A stretch of DNA of 64,000 nt from Apodemus sylvaticus (Eukaryota; Chordata; Mammalia; Rodentia; Muridae): assembly GCF_947179515.1 (NCBI RefSeq), contig NC_067490.1, positions 30,478,827 to 30,542,826 of the forward strand, read 5' to 3'. Within the stretch, counting starts at the first letter, position 1; each line of letters starts with the position of its first letter. Positions 26,939 through 38,200 of the stretch are shown here, in pieces. The position numbers and the translations under genes are program-made. The notes beneath the pieces were generated by a model. That model saw only the letters and a program-made list of their open reading frames with translations. It ran no database searches and was not told the DNA's origin.

Positions 26939-27297
26939 TATTCACATAATAATTCAAAAATTAATGATATAATTTCAGAGTAAGGCATGGAACTTATAAA
27001 CAACTGAAGTACATTATCATATCCACATCACAATGATTTACTTTCCCACAATGTTTCAATCAATCTCATAAATCACATTTCCTATTGAAAACTGGAATTC
27101 TGAAAGATGAATTCTTTTAGCATTAATGTCAAAACTAGCATGATTATCAATAGAACGGTATGGCTTTTTTTTCCAGAAATCCACAAAAGAAACTGCTGTG
27201 AAACACAGAAGAAACACATACAATCATACAAACTATACATTGAGAATGAATTTTGAGGTGGAGTTAATTACAGCACAGGACAAATGACTTTAGTCAC

Positions 27298-27533
27298 CTG
27301 TAAGAATCGATACACTTTGTTTATTTCTTCCACGAGTTGACTCCTATATTGCTCTTCAATGGCTTTCTTATAATTTTCTACTTCACTAAGCTCTACCATG
27401 TTCTTGTTCATATCTATTTTGAGGTTGAGTATTTTCTCTTCAAGCTGCTTTATTCTACACTCTTCTGCTTCACATTTCTCCTGGGCTGCTGTCATATCTG
27501 CTAATTTCTGCTCCAGAAGCTTTGGACCATACA
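27298..27533 (-). pseudogene. coiled-coil exon fragment, ANKRD26/CCDC144-family-like
   Basis: The minus strand is open for about 78 codons and codes for a charged coiled coil, with segments KLLEQKLADMTAAQEKC, QLEEKILNLKIDMNKNMVEL and ENYKKAIEEQ followed by LVEEINKVYRFLQ. Spacing of the K-C, NL-MNKNMVE, YK-IEE and FLQ features fits the C-terminal coiled coil of the ANKRD26/CCDC144/POTE-related family as I know it. I could not run a search. The frame ends CTTACAG followed by GTGACT, a good 5' splice site (donor GT at 27297-27296). Family resemblance stops exactly there, so this looks like a genomic exon and not a processed copy. Upstream (higher coordinates) it runs straight into (CA)n/(TG)n and then L1, with no usable acceptor, so it appears truncated and probably dead. 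A living exon of an unannotated gene is not excluded. Confidence 0.6.
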
Positions 27534-27541
27534 CACACACA

Positions 27542-27623
<82 letters not shown>

Positions 27624-27636
27624 GTGTGTGTTATAT
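27530..27636. repeat. (CA)n-(TG)n head-to-head microsatellite palindrome
   Basis: A (CA)n block, uninterrupted from 27553 to 27592, is followed after one T by (GT)n to 27615 and further TG/TATG decay. The 22 bases on either side of the central T are exact reverse complements. It sits between the coiled-coil exon and the start of an L1 fragment. Confidence 0.95.
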
Positions 27637-27637
27637 A

Positions 27638-28613
27638 TAACATTTCATCCTAAAGCAAAAGAATATACATTTTTCTCAGCACCTCATGGTACCTTCTCCA
27701 AAATCAACCATATAATTGGTCACAAGACAGACCTTAACAAATATAAGAAGATCGAACTAATCCCATGCCTCCTATCAGATCACTATGGAGTAAGAGTTGT
27801 CTTCAATAGCAACAAAAACAACAGAAAGCCCACATATACATGGAGGCTGAACAATACTCTGTTAAATGATACCTTGGCCAAAGAAGAAATAAAGAAAGAA
27901 ATCAAAGACTTTTTAGAATTTAATGAAAATGAAGGCACAACATACCCAAATCTATGGGACACAATGAAAGCAGTGCTAAGAGGTAAACTCATATCCCTGA
28001 GTGCCTCCAAAAAGAAACTAGAGAGAGCATACACTAGTAGCTTAACAGCACACCTAAAAGCCCTGGAACCAAAAGAAGCTAATTCACCCAGGAGGAGAAG
28101 AAGACAGGAAATCATCAAACTCAGGACTTAAATCAATCAGGTAGAAACAAAGAGAACCATACAAAGAATCAACAAAACCAGGAGCTGGTTCTTTGAGAAA
28201 ATCAACAAGATAGATAAACCCTTAGCCAAACTAACCAAAGGGCACAGAGACAGTATCCAAATTAACAAAATTAGAAACGAAAAGGGAGATATAACAATAG
28301 AAACTGAGGAAATACAAAAAAAAAAAAAAAATCACCAGATCCTACTACCAAAGCCTATACTCAACACAATAGGAAAATCTGGAGGAAATGGACAATTTCC
28401 TAGACAGACACCAAATACCAAAATGAAATCAGGATCAAATAGATCATCTAAACAGTCCCATAACAGAAATAGAAGGGGTCATAGAAAGTCTTCCAACCAT
28501 AAAAAGCACATGACCAGATTGTTTTAATGCAGAGTACTATCAGACCTTCAAAGAAGACCTAACACCAATACTCTTCAAATTATTCCACAAAATAGAAACA
28601 GAAGGAACACTAC
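27638..28613 (+). mobile_element. LINE-1 ORF2 fragment (endonuclease end and start of RT), no 3' end
   Basis: Reads in plus sense as the middle of L1 ORF2. The end of the endonuclease domain includes the S-D-H catalytic-type motif within LIPCLLSDHYGVRVVF (about 27754-27800). After it come TLAKEEIKKEIKDFL and the basic stretch EANSPRRRRRQEIIKL. A stop falls at 28129-28131; beyond it the same protein continues in pieces (TIQRINKTRSWFFEKINKI) through an A14 frameshift tract at about 28316-28330. It stops at 28613 inside the RT region. Missing its 3' end is unusual for an L1 insertion and implies later breakage or rearrangement. Confidence 0.9.
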
Positions 28614-28689
28614 TCCATAGATTCCTATCATTCATAGATTTAGCTGTTTCACACTCTCCCATATTTTCTGCATGTTTTGTAACTGGATT

Positions 28690-29860
28690 TATCTTTTTTT
28701 TTTTTACATTTAGCATTTTCTTTGACCAAAGTATATATGTCTTCTACCTTTTCTTCAATGTTTGACATTCTCTCTTCCATCTCTTGCACTCTGTTGGTGA
28801 CATTGACCTCTGAGGATTTATTTGGTTTTCTAAGTTTTTATTTGCAGTTCTATCTCACCTTTGGGGTTTGTATAGAAATTCTTTTTCTGCTTTCATATCT
28901 TGAACTCTTCAGTATTTCATTACTCTGCTTGTTTGTGTTTTAGCAGGCATCATTACAAGACTGATTCATATCCTCTTTGAGCATAGACACAATAGCTACT
29001 TTGAAATCCTTGTCCTGTGCTTCAGTTACATCTTTTTAAGGGCTACTGTAGTGGTGTTGCTGGGTTCTCTGGTGGAGACATATTATATTGGCTGTTCATT
29101 ATTGCATTTTTACATTGTTGCCTGCATATCTTTTTTTTTTTTGGATGGGTGTTCAGTTCCTTAGCTTCTGCTGTCCTCCTGGATCTTACGGAAGTGTGGA
29201 TACTGTGGGTTTCCTGGGAGGAGGTGCTACTTTGGGCTAGAGAGTGACAGAGGATGACAGTGGTAGCCGAGCAAAAAAGCTGAAAACGACTTCAGACAGG
29301 AACTAAGGGGATCTTGTACACACCTATGGATGCCAGCATTCATAGTGGCCTAGAGGTGTAGTGGGAAGGGGGTTCCACCAAGTAGCGGGCAATAAGGCAA
29401 ATAATTATCTGGAGAGACAGGGTTAAAAGTGCTAGAGGGACCATGGATCTGAACCAAGGGTTGAAGTCTCTGATAGGTGAAGTTAAGGTGGGAGAGGGGC
29501 ACCTGTAATCAGCCTGTTACTGTGTTAAAAGTAAGAATAGAGACATCCTAATGGATGGCAGTAAAGAAAGTAATTCACCTACTTAAGTCCCTGCTGGTAT
29601 GGCCACTGAAGGTTCCTGGTAAAAAAGTATTTTCAGGTATTGGGGATGTTAAGAAGGAAAGGGTTGGGGTTAAAAGGAGGTGCTGAGAGGGTGTACAAGA
29701 AGGAGGAAAGCCTGATCCCCTATAAGGTCTGCTGGAATCCCCCAGAGAAGGAAGGCAGGTGGATGAGACTGGGGGAAATAAGATGTAGAACAGGATAAAG
29801 ATTGAGACGGCATGCCTGCTTCCCAGACATTCTCAGCTAAGGAGAGGTCTTTTTTCTAGT
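28690..29860 (-). mobile_element. older LINE-1 ORF1 N-terminal half and probable 5' UTR
   Basis: On the minus strand about 29035-28700 translates, with several stops, as L1 ORF1: EAQDKDFKVAIVSMLKEDMN, then NEILKSS and TNRVQEMEERMSNIEEKVED, the usual coiled-coil part. Sequence from about 29035 to 29860 is G-rich on the plus strand and in the right place to be the 5' UTR of the same element; that part is inferred from position and wording. The element faces the plus-strand ORF2 piece that ends at 28613. Confidence 0.7.
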
Positions 29861-31340
29861 ATCAATCCCTTTGAACTATAGCTTATGAAATAAATCTTAG
29901 TAAATTTTCATCATTCTTTCCTTGACAAGGAAGACAGGTTTATGTTTATTAGTAATTCTGGGTTTTGCCACTAGATAAAAAAAAATATTTGTCATAGAAA
30001 GTGTAGATGCATGAATGGCAGACCAGCCTGGGAAGATTTATAGTTACTTGAAGTTAATAATTTAACATTGTGATTAGTGGCAATTAAGACCTATCATGAA
30101 GCATCAATCAGAGGAAGTCCAGGTTTTACATTACTGGTTTTGTTATTTTTTAGGTAAATAGATGAAATCCAAAATACTTCCATTCTATGAAATAAACCTG
30201 AATTTAGTAATATAATGTTTCCAATCATAGAGATTGCTGCCTGCACTCTGTGGTATGCACACACACACATACCTCAACCAGTGGTTGATGTACTCCCAAA
30301 CACCAAAGTTCAAGAGTTCATATAGAAAAAAACTTTCAGGAAGATATTTGTGCCAGGTCATACAAATGTTTTAGTATATCCTGGTTATTTATAGCACCTT
30401 TTCTTAGAATTTACTCAAGTAGAAATCCCTGTGTGGGTCATCTATTCTTTACATACCTCTTACAAGATGCAACCCCACATTTCAAACGAATGACTGGGAT
30501 TAGCCCTAGCCAAATATATTCACATACCTTAAAAGGAATCCAAATGTTTAGCTTTACATATTTAACCCAAGTCTCTCAAAAGTATTTGGAGAAAACCACT
30601 GTATCAGTTAGTATGGAGCAAAGGAGATAATTCTGTGCTCACTGACATTTTCCTAAATGATTTATTGCACAGTAGTGTGGGACTAAAAGTCAAGCCATTC
30701 TCAAAGATAGAGAAACACGAGGTATAGATGCTGACATTTACATTTTGGAAGTCTCTAACTCCAGAAGGGAGAGAACCAGCAGTACAGATAACAGCCCTAT
30801 TCACACAGATTTGTCAAATGTGTATGTTGGCTATTAACTCCCACATGTTTTGCTTAGAACAAACTGTAAATGACCCTCCATTGACTAGAATCAATGACAA
30901 ACAGTAACATTAATATCAAAGGAAGAAAATCTCTGCTATATTGATAGTCCTCTGGGAAAGAAAAAAGATGGTAGAAAGGTTAAATAGGTCTAGCCATCCT
31001 AGATTCCGTTATTTTTTGAGTGCTAACATGAACAGCCTGAATAATTATTGCAAAAAGGCACACTGATTATTTTACATTATATAATGCTTTCAGGGGGAAT
31101 CAATTCTAACATCAAGCTATTGAAAAATAATAGGCAAAGACAGTTATTTAAGTAAGTTTAGTAGTTTAATTATGATAAAATCCTCTAAAACCATTTTGGA
31201 TATTAATTTTTATTAAATTATTGGTCCATTGAGTTTGTTCATTTTAAAATGGTCTTAGCTGATAAAAGACTTTTATCTGTCCAAAGTGATTACCCCAAGT
31301 TACATATTGAGAAAGAGGAGAAAATTGTGGGGGACTCAAG
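29861..31340. other. unique DNA
   Basis: No feature recognised. Ends at the target-site duplication of the next L1. Confidence 0.4.
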
Positions 31341-31354
31341 TGATTTCCATTTTT
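31341..31354. repeat. left target-site duplication of the twin-primed L1
   Basis: TGATTTCCATTTTT, identical to 33505-33518. In element orientation the insertion point reads GTT/AAAAATGG, a good match to the L1 endonuclease preference TT/AAAA. Confidence 0.93.
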
Positions 31355-33504
31355 TTTATTTTCTACCTTCTTTGTTTACATTCCAAATGATTTCCCCTTT
31401 CCTGGTTACCCCCTCCCCATATTTCCCATAAGCCTGCTTCCTTCAGCCCATTCCCAGATCAACCTCCTCCCACTTCTCTGTCCTGGTAATCCCCTACATT
31501 GCTGTATCAAGTCTTTCCAGGACCAGGGCCCTCTTCTTCCTTCCTCGTGGGAATCATTTGTTATGTTAATTGTGTCTTGGATATTCAGAGCTTCTGGGCT
31601 AATATCCACTTATCAGTGACTGCATTTCATGTGTGTTCTTTTGTGAATGAGTTACCTCACTTAGGATGATATTTTCTAGTTCCAACCATTTGCCTAAGAA
31701 TTTCATGAATTTATTGCTTTTAATTGCTGAGTAGTATTCCATTGTGTAAATATGCCACATTTTCTGTATCCATTTCTTCACTGAGGGACATCTGAGTTCT
31801 TTCCAGCTTCTGGCTATTAGAAATAAGGCTGCTATGAACATAGTGGAGCATGTGTCCTTATTGCATGCTGGGGAATCCTCTGGGTATATGCCCAGGAGTG
31901 ATATAACAGGGTCCTCTGGAAGTGTCATGCCCAGTTTTCTGAAGAACCGCCAGACTGATTTCCAGAGTGGTTGTACCAGCTTGCAATCCCACCAGCAGTG
32001 GAGGAGTGTTCCTCTCTCTCCATATCCTTGCCAACAGCTGATGTCTCCTGAGTTTTTAATTTTAGCCATTCTGACTGGGTGTGAGGTGAAATCTCAGGGT
32101 TGTTTTGATTTGCATTTCCCTAATGACTAATGATACTGAACATTTCATAGGGTACTTCTCAGCCATTTGAAATTCTTCAGGTGAAAATTCTTTGTTTAGC
32201 TCTGTACCCCATTTTTAATAGAGTTATTTGGTTCTCTGCAGTCTATTTTATTGAGTTCTTTGTATATATTGGATATTAGCCCTCTGTTGGATGTAGGGTT
32301 GGTGAAGATCTTTCCCAATTTGTTGGTTCCCAATTTGTTGGTCTGATTCACAGTGTCCTTTGCCTTACAGAAACTTTGTAATTTTATGAGGTCCTATTTG
32401 TCAATTCTTGATCTTAGAGCATAAGCTATTGGTGTTTTGTTCAGGAACTTTTCCCCTGTGCCCATGTCATCGAGGGTCTTCCCCAGTTTCTTTTCAATTA
32501 GTTTCAGTGTATCTGGTTTTATATGGAGGTCCTTGATCCACTTGGAGTTGGGCATAGTACAAGCAATCCCACTAAAATCAGGGACTAGACAGGGCTTCTC
32601 CCTCTCTATCTTTTCAATATAGTACTTGAAATTCTAGCTAGAGCAATTAGACAACATAAGGAGGTCAAAGGGATGCAAATTGGAAAGGAAGAAGGCAAAC
32701 TATCATTATTCGCAGATTACATGGTAGTATATTTAAGTGACCCCCCCCAAAAAAAACTCCACCAGACAACTACAGCTGATAAACAACTTCAGCAAAGTGG
32801 CTAGTTATAAAATCAACTCAAGCAAATCAGTAGTAGCCTTCCTATACTCAAAGGATAAGCAGGCTGAGAAAGAAATTAGAGAAATGACAGCTTTCACAAT
32901 AGCCACAAACAATATAAAGTATCTTGGTGTGACTCTAACCAAACAAGTGAAAGATCTATATGACAAGAACTTCAGGTCTATGAAGAAGGAAATTGAAGAA
33001 GACCTCAGAAAATGGAAAAATCTTCCATGCTCATGGATTGGCAGGATTAATATAGCTAAAATGACCATCTTGCCAAAAGCAATATACAGATTCAACGCAA
33101 TCCCCATCAAAATCCCATTTCAGTTCTTCATAGAGGTAGAACGAGCAATTCTCAAATTCATCTGGAATAACAAAAAACCCAGGATAGCTGAAACTATTCT
33201 CAACAGTAAAAGAAATTCTGGGAGAATCAGTATCCCGGACCTCAAGCAATACTACAGAGCAATAGTGTTAAGGACTGCATGGTATTGTTACAGTGACAGG
33301 CAGGTAGATCAATGGAATAGAATTGAAGATCCAGAAATGAACCCACACACCTATGGTCACTTGATCTTCGACAAAGGATCTACAACCATCCAGTGGAAAA
33401 AAGATACCCTTTTCAACAAATGGTGCTGGTTCAACTCGAGATCAGCATGCAGAAGAATGCAAATTGATCCATTCCTATCTCCTTGTACTAAGCTCAACTC
33501 CAAT
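31355..33504 (-). mobile_element. twin-primed LINE-1, about 2.1 kb, with perfect target-site duplication
   Basis: 31355 to about 32560 is a T-rich tail, L1 3' UTR and the end of ORF2 in antisense. The minus frame 32069-31599 is open through the ORF2 C-terminus. About 32563-33504 is the preceding part of ORF2 (RT and downstream) in sense. Both arms reach the same element position (antisense arm ends ggagttgggcatagtacaag; sense arm ends cttgtactaagctcaactcc), so about 20 bases are shared at the breakpoint. The RT catalytic box at 32709-32723 reads F-A-D-Y-M instead of F-A-D-D-M. A C8/A8 run at about 32742-32757 breaks the frame, after which 32737-33507 is open. Flanked by identical 14-bp duplications. 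A dead but relatively young copy. Confidence 0.95.
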
Positions 33505-33518
33505 TGATTTCCATTTTT
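33505..33518. repeat. right target-site duplication of the twin-primed L1
   Basis: Second copy of TGATTTCCATTTTT, immediately after the inverted 5' arm. Confidence 0.93.
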
Positions 33519-34033
33519 AACATAAAGCAAACACATAACAGCAGCATAAGAATACAAATCTCTATAAGAATAAATCTGTCCAGAAACTTGTTCACTTATA
33601 GTAACATGATAGAATGATTCAGTGAAGGGAGAGCAAATAATGTTCTTAGCACAAATAATGGTGCACAAAAGAAGAGTTATTATTTTAAGGGAACAGGGGA
33701 GGAGCAATATGCATGCTTACTTTATACCATATAAGACTGGCTCTTAGACTGAATATTAAACTTAAAGGTAAATGGTTGTAGGAGAAACATAGGGTAAGCT
33801 ATTTTCTTAAGTAGAGGGGTCTTAGACATGAATCCAAAGGCCTTACCCAGAACTGTGAAAGAAAGATAAGCTTGACTCCACCCAAATTTAACACATGATT
33901 TTCAAGACGGGACATTAAGGAAACATAGAACAATGGTAAATTTGCAAAGCTAGTATTGTAAAGACATAGATCCAGGATGCATTAGTTATCTATTCTGCAT
34001 GTTGAACTGTTCCAATACTTAACATCTCAAATC
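33519..34033. other. unique DNA
   Basis: No feature recognised. Confidence 0.4.
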
Positions 34034-34049
34034 AAGAAACTATGAATTT

Positions 34050-34119
34050 GGGACCCAGAAAATGGGAAATCATTTGAAATGTAAATAAAGAATACATCGA
34101 ATAAAAAAAAAAGACAAAA
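34050..34119 (+). mobile_element. ultra-short LINE-1 insertion (3' end only)
   Basis: Seventy bases: the last part of an L1 3' UTR (gggaaatcatttgaaatgta, then aataaagaatacatcgaata) and an interrupted A tail. It is flanked by perfect 16-bp duplications AAGAAACTATGAATTT at 34034-34049 and 34120-34135, which proves a genuine target-primed insertion. Confidence 0.95.
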
Positions 34120-34135
34120 AAGAAACTATGAATTT

Positions 34136-34547
34136 ATGAAGGCCAGCTATCTGAAAGTGGCTTCATAGAGTATGTGCCTCGGGCTAAAGGATAGAGGAAT
34201 GCTACAGCCATCTGAAATTAGCATTTGCTACCATGATCATCCATTTAACTGTTGGCAGTCCTACAATCCTCTCCACTGGCCATCTAATTGTCCTTAGAAT
34301 GTAATGGGAAGTGGTAAGGGAAGGAGAGAGAGAGAAAGGAGGGGGGACATGATAGAGAGAATATGATAAAAGGCATTATCTCATACAATCTAAAAATGCA
34401 AGTGACACGTCACTTCTGTGATATGTTGTTGATTCTATTGGTCATACTAATCTAGAGACAACATAGAAGGCACTACAGAGAGTGAATACCAGAAGACTGG
34501 GTTGGCTATCATACATAGAATCATAAGTATGCATTAGGTTCAATAAT
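34136..34547. other. unique DNA
   Basis: No feature recognised; a short GA-rich patch lies at about 34323-34345. Confidence 0.4.
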
Positions 34548-34915
34548 AAGCAAGTGGCCAAAATAGTTCAATAGATCCCTCAATAGAAGATTTTAAAAGT
34601 ATCTGAGAACATACAGAAAATAATTGGTCATTATCATAATAAAAATTAAAGTGGTCCCTAGGTACTATTTATGCTAACACTAGAATGACTATATTCAAAG
34701 AGAGGTCATACAAATTGGCAAATATTTGGAAAACCTAGGGCCTTCATTCCTTGCTGATGGAATGTAAAATGGTATAACCCCTCTGCAGAAGAGCTTGGTA
34801 ACGTCTAAAAGTTAAACATCTACTTGCCTTGTGACTCAGCAATTCTAATCCAGGCTAGTTATCCAAAAAAATGAAAGAATGTAGTATAACAGAGATATGT
34901 ACATTAATGGTTTTC
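34548..34915 (+). mobile_element. ancient LINE-1 (L1M-like) ORF2 C-terminal remnant
   Basis: Highly diverged, but the order of recognisable words follows the end of ORF2 in old mammalian L1s: agcaagtggccaaaatagtt, ccttgctgatggaatgtaaa, taacccctctgcagaagagc, ttgtgactcagcaattctaa and tatccaaaaaaatgaaagaa. No open frame survives. Confidence 0.7.
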
Positions 34916-35004
34916 ATTTATGTTTCATCTGGTTAGACATTGGTCAGTGATTAAATAGAGGAGCACAAATCACATGGATACAATATAATTATAGCCAGCA
35001 AAAG

Positions 35005-35275
35005 AATGACTGATCCGTCCAGTGCACTGATTGTGTGTCCGAGGCCACTGGCACAGATATAGCCGAGGTCTGCCTGGTCTGGCCTGACTGGGAGAAGATG
35101 CACTTAATCCTCAAGAGAGTTGAGGTCAGAGGGAAGGGGAAGGCTTCATGGGAGGGGGGGAACCCTCTCTGTGACAAGGGGGAGGAAGACTTGGATAAGA
35201 ACTGTGGGAGGAGGGACTGAGAGGGGAATCAATGACTGGAATGTAAATAAATAAAAATTTAAAAAAAATTAAAAA
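35005..35275 (+). mobile_element. LINE-1 3' UTR end fragment
   Basis: Matches a rodent L1 3' UTR: gtccgaggccactggcacag, tctgcctggtctggcctgac, tgggagaagatgcacttaat and a G-rich stretch ending atgtaaataaataaaaattt. Both flanks carry AGCAAAAG (34997-35004 and 35276-35283), a possible 8-bp target duplication. Confidence 0.8.
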
Positions 35276-35283
35276 AGCAAAAG

Positions 35284-38200
35284 GCCATTTCTCCTAGTTT
35301 GACTTATCTTAATGCTTGCTACATACTAAATGCTTAAATTAATGAAATGTATTATTTTACAAGTGTAACATGGTCTCAAGACTAATATCAAGGTATTCAA
35401 GGGGATTTGGTGGATCTAGGTGAGAATCTATGTTTCCAACCTTTCCCTTCTAAAAGCTACATGTGTTGTAAGATTTAAATAAAACCATCAAAGTTGGCAA
35501 GGACAGGCTCAGGGCTTGTTATTTTCATGCCCTTGGTCCTTCTGAAGTGGTTATAACTCGCTGGACCCAACTGCTTCTTTACTTTCAAAGCTGACACAAT
35601 TATATTAGACCCATGCAGATGTTCTTCATCTGAAAGCCTTACCCACAGTGGCAAAGTCTTTGCACCTATGCAAAGGTATTGCAAGTATAAGGGTTGAGTT
35701 ATGAGCAACTCAAGGGGCTTTATATTCTGCTTACCATATCTTTTAGAAGAAATTTCTATTGGAAATCAAACAGACAAAGCTAAGTATTAAAAGCTGAGTC
35801 GGCAGTTATCTTGGGTAGGATGTGGCATGCTTCGCTGAAAACAGAAGCAAGAGATCTATGGTGTATAAAATTAATCTGGTATCAGACTTGCAAAATTCTG
35901 TATTTTACTTAAACTCCTTAAGTTGCATACTCATTGAATAAATTTAATGAAATAGAAAATGTATTTTAAAATATTTTAGATGAAAAAAGCAAACTGGAGT
36001 GTTTTATCAGCATCGTTGGTATTATTAAAGTGAGTATTGGTTAATAAAAGCGCTATAATTTGAGATTTTAACTTCTGGTTAATTTGTTTCCTCCCAATTA
36101 ATTGAATAAGTATTTTGAGACCATCAGTAATGTCTTGTCATTGTGCACAGTACAAGACTTCTACATTCAATACAATGGAAAAACAAAGACCTTTCTTTGA
36201 ATCCCTCCAACACAAGAGCTTTGACCAGGCAGACAGACATGCCCACATTGGATCAGAAAGCAGCATCCCACCATGTCCAAAACCCATGATTCATTACTGA
36301 GAACACAACACATCCATCAAATTTTCTTTTCTTATAAAGATCTGCAAATCCTGCCTTGCTTTATAGTTTCTTTAGCTTGTCACATACCATGACTTCGAAA
36401 ATTCTGCCTTTTATAAATGCATAAAATAATATACGTAGACTCACTCACTTAAAAGACTATGCAGTTGAGATATGTTTTGTTTGTTGGTTATATTTGTTTT
36501 GGAAGTGCTAAGAGTTACTTTACCTTCTGCCCTGTCTTTTTAATGACTCACTAATTTATTCTGATGTGTTTCAAAGTTATGAATGAGTCAGCTTGGCTGA
36601 ATTGTGTGAAATGGTGGGTGGTACCACAGGAAGTCTGGTGCTGACATTTTCAACTGTAGGTGATAATGTCCTGCAGTGTTTATTCCCATGACGACATTTT
36701 GCTTTTCCTTACTGCCTTGAGATCTCTGAAAACTGGGGGTGTAATATCTGTAGGTTGGTTGAAAATGAAGAGATCCAAGGAGACTGTGTTACTGATTTCC
36801 AAAACCATCTATGAAAGCTTGCCAAAGCAATGAAAAGGAGACCGAGAGCTCTGGTGGGCATGCTCACATGACCTCACCCTCAAGTACAGGAGTTTAAAAA
36901 ATCAGTGCCTACTTCTCTCAGTGTTCTTTGTAAATAGGTAAGGGAAACTTAACTACTTAGCAAACACTTCTTTTATTATTTCTTCACTTAAAGTATTTGA
37001 AACTGCTCTGTCATTTTATCATTGAAGACATTGCAAAATTCCTCATCGCTAGTCATGTGATTCAGACACTGTAGTTTTCTTTTCTTATACATTGACTGTC
37101 AGAAAAAGAAATCATGTGTGCAGAGCCATTTCCTTAAGAATTGTAATTTTAGAGATTTTTATCAATATCTACATCTTACTAATTCTTTGTCAAGTAGGGG
37201 TTAGGGAGAGAAACAATTTGCACCATAACCATAAATGATTAAATATATAGTTGTTTTCAATTAACTTGGCTTAATGCTCAGATCGTAGATAGAGATCATT
37301 CATTTTACCAGGCTTTGTTGGATTCATTCTTTTGGGGTTTTTTTTTTTTTTTTCAAACTTCAAAGTCCTTACCAAAGCAACTTTTAGGTCTTATAAAAAT
37401 GAAAATCCCAAAGTTAATTACAGGTTAGAATAGTTTCTGTTACCAAAATGGCCTTGGAGTTCCATGTAATTAGAATCAGATAAAATATGTTCTGCACCCC
37501 ACTTCAAAGGTGCCATGAAGATAAAGCCTGAAAACATGAGGATTTTATGTTCAACCTGTTTCTCAGAGATTTGCCCTCCACAGCCTAATGTATGAAGCCA
37601 TCTCACAAAGCAGCTCTGGTCTGCAGAAAAAAACCAACCCTTGTAGAGAAAGTTCTATTTTTTTTTCAGATGCCATTGAATTTATTTCCTGCTGATCATC
37701 TGCTACTGGGCATGCAAGGATATGAATATCTTAAACAGCCTATATTTACCCTATGCACAACAATACATACATACAAAAACAGTTTTTATAAACACTATGG
37801 AAAGCACAATATTTGTGGGAGATAGTAAGGCAAAAAGAAAGAAAAAATTATCGTTACACCCTCCAAATTTTATAAACATCCATTGACGTGTGTAAAGAAA
37901 TGCAAAAAAAGTTGTAACACAATTTATAACATGGCCTAAAACAAATTTCAGATAAGATGCCATTTCAGTGAGTTTTGAATCAAATTCAAACGGTTTTTCA
38001 ACAAATAACAAAGTCCATCCTAGCATTAGGGTGAGAGACAAGTTAAAACGATTGTGGGAGTTTTATCAGGGGAATGAAAAGCCAGCTTAGATCTAAAGGA
38101 ATGAGGAGCATCAGAGGAAACACACAAGGAAATTTCTCCTGCAAGGAATGTTGAGTGCATGTGTGTGCATCAAGGGAGGGCATATGTGGCTACTGATGTG

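Noticed and set aside
32737..33507. 256-codon frame as a functional gene
   Set aside because: It is L1 ORF2 downstream of a frameshift, in an inverted arm with a mutated catalytic box.
35475..35708. 77-codon minus frame as a gene fragment
   Set aside because: Mixed composition looked protein-like but I could not match it to any family, and no splice sites or homologous neighbours support it.
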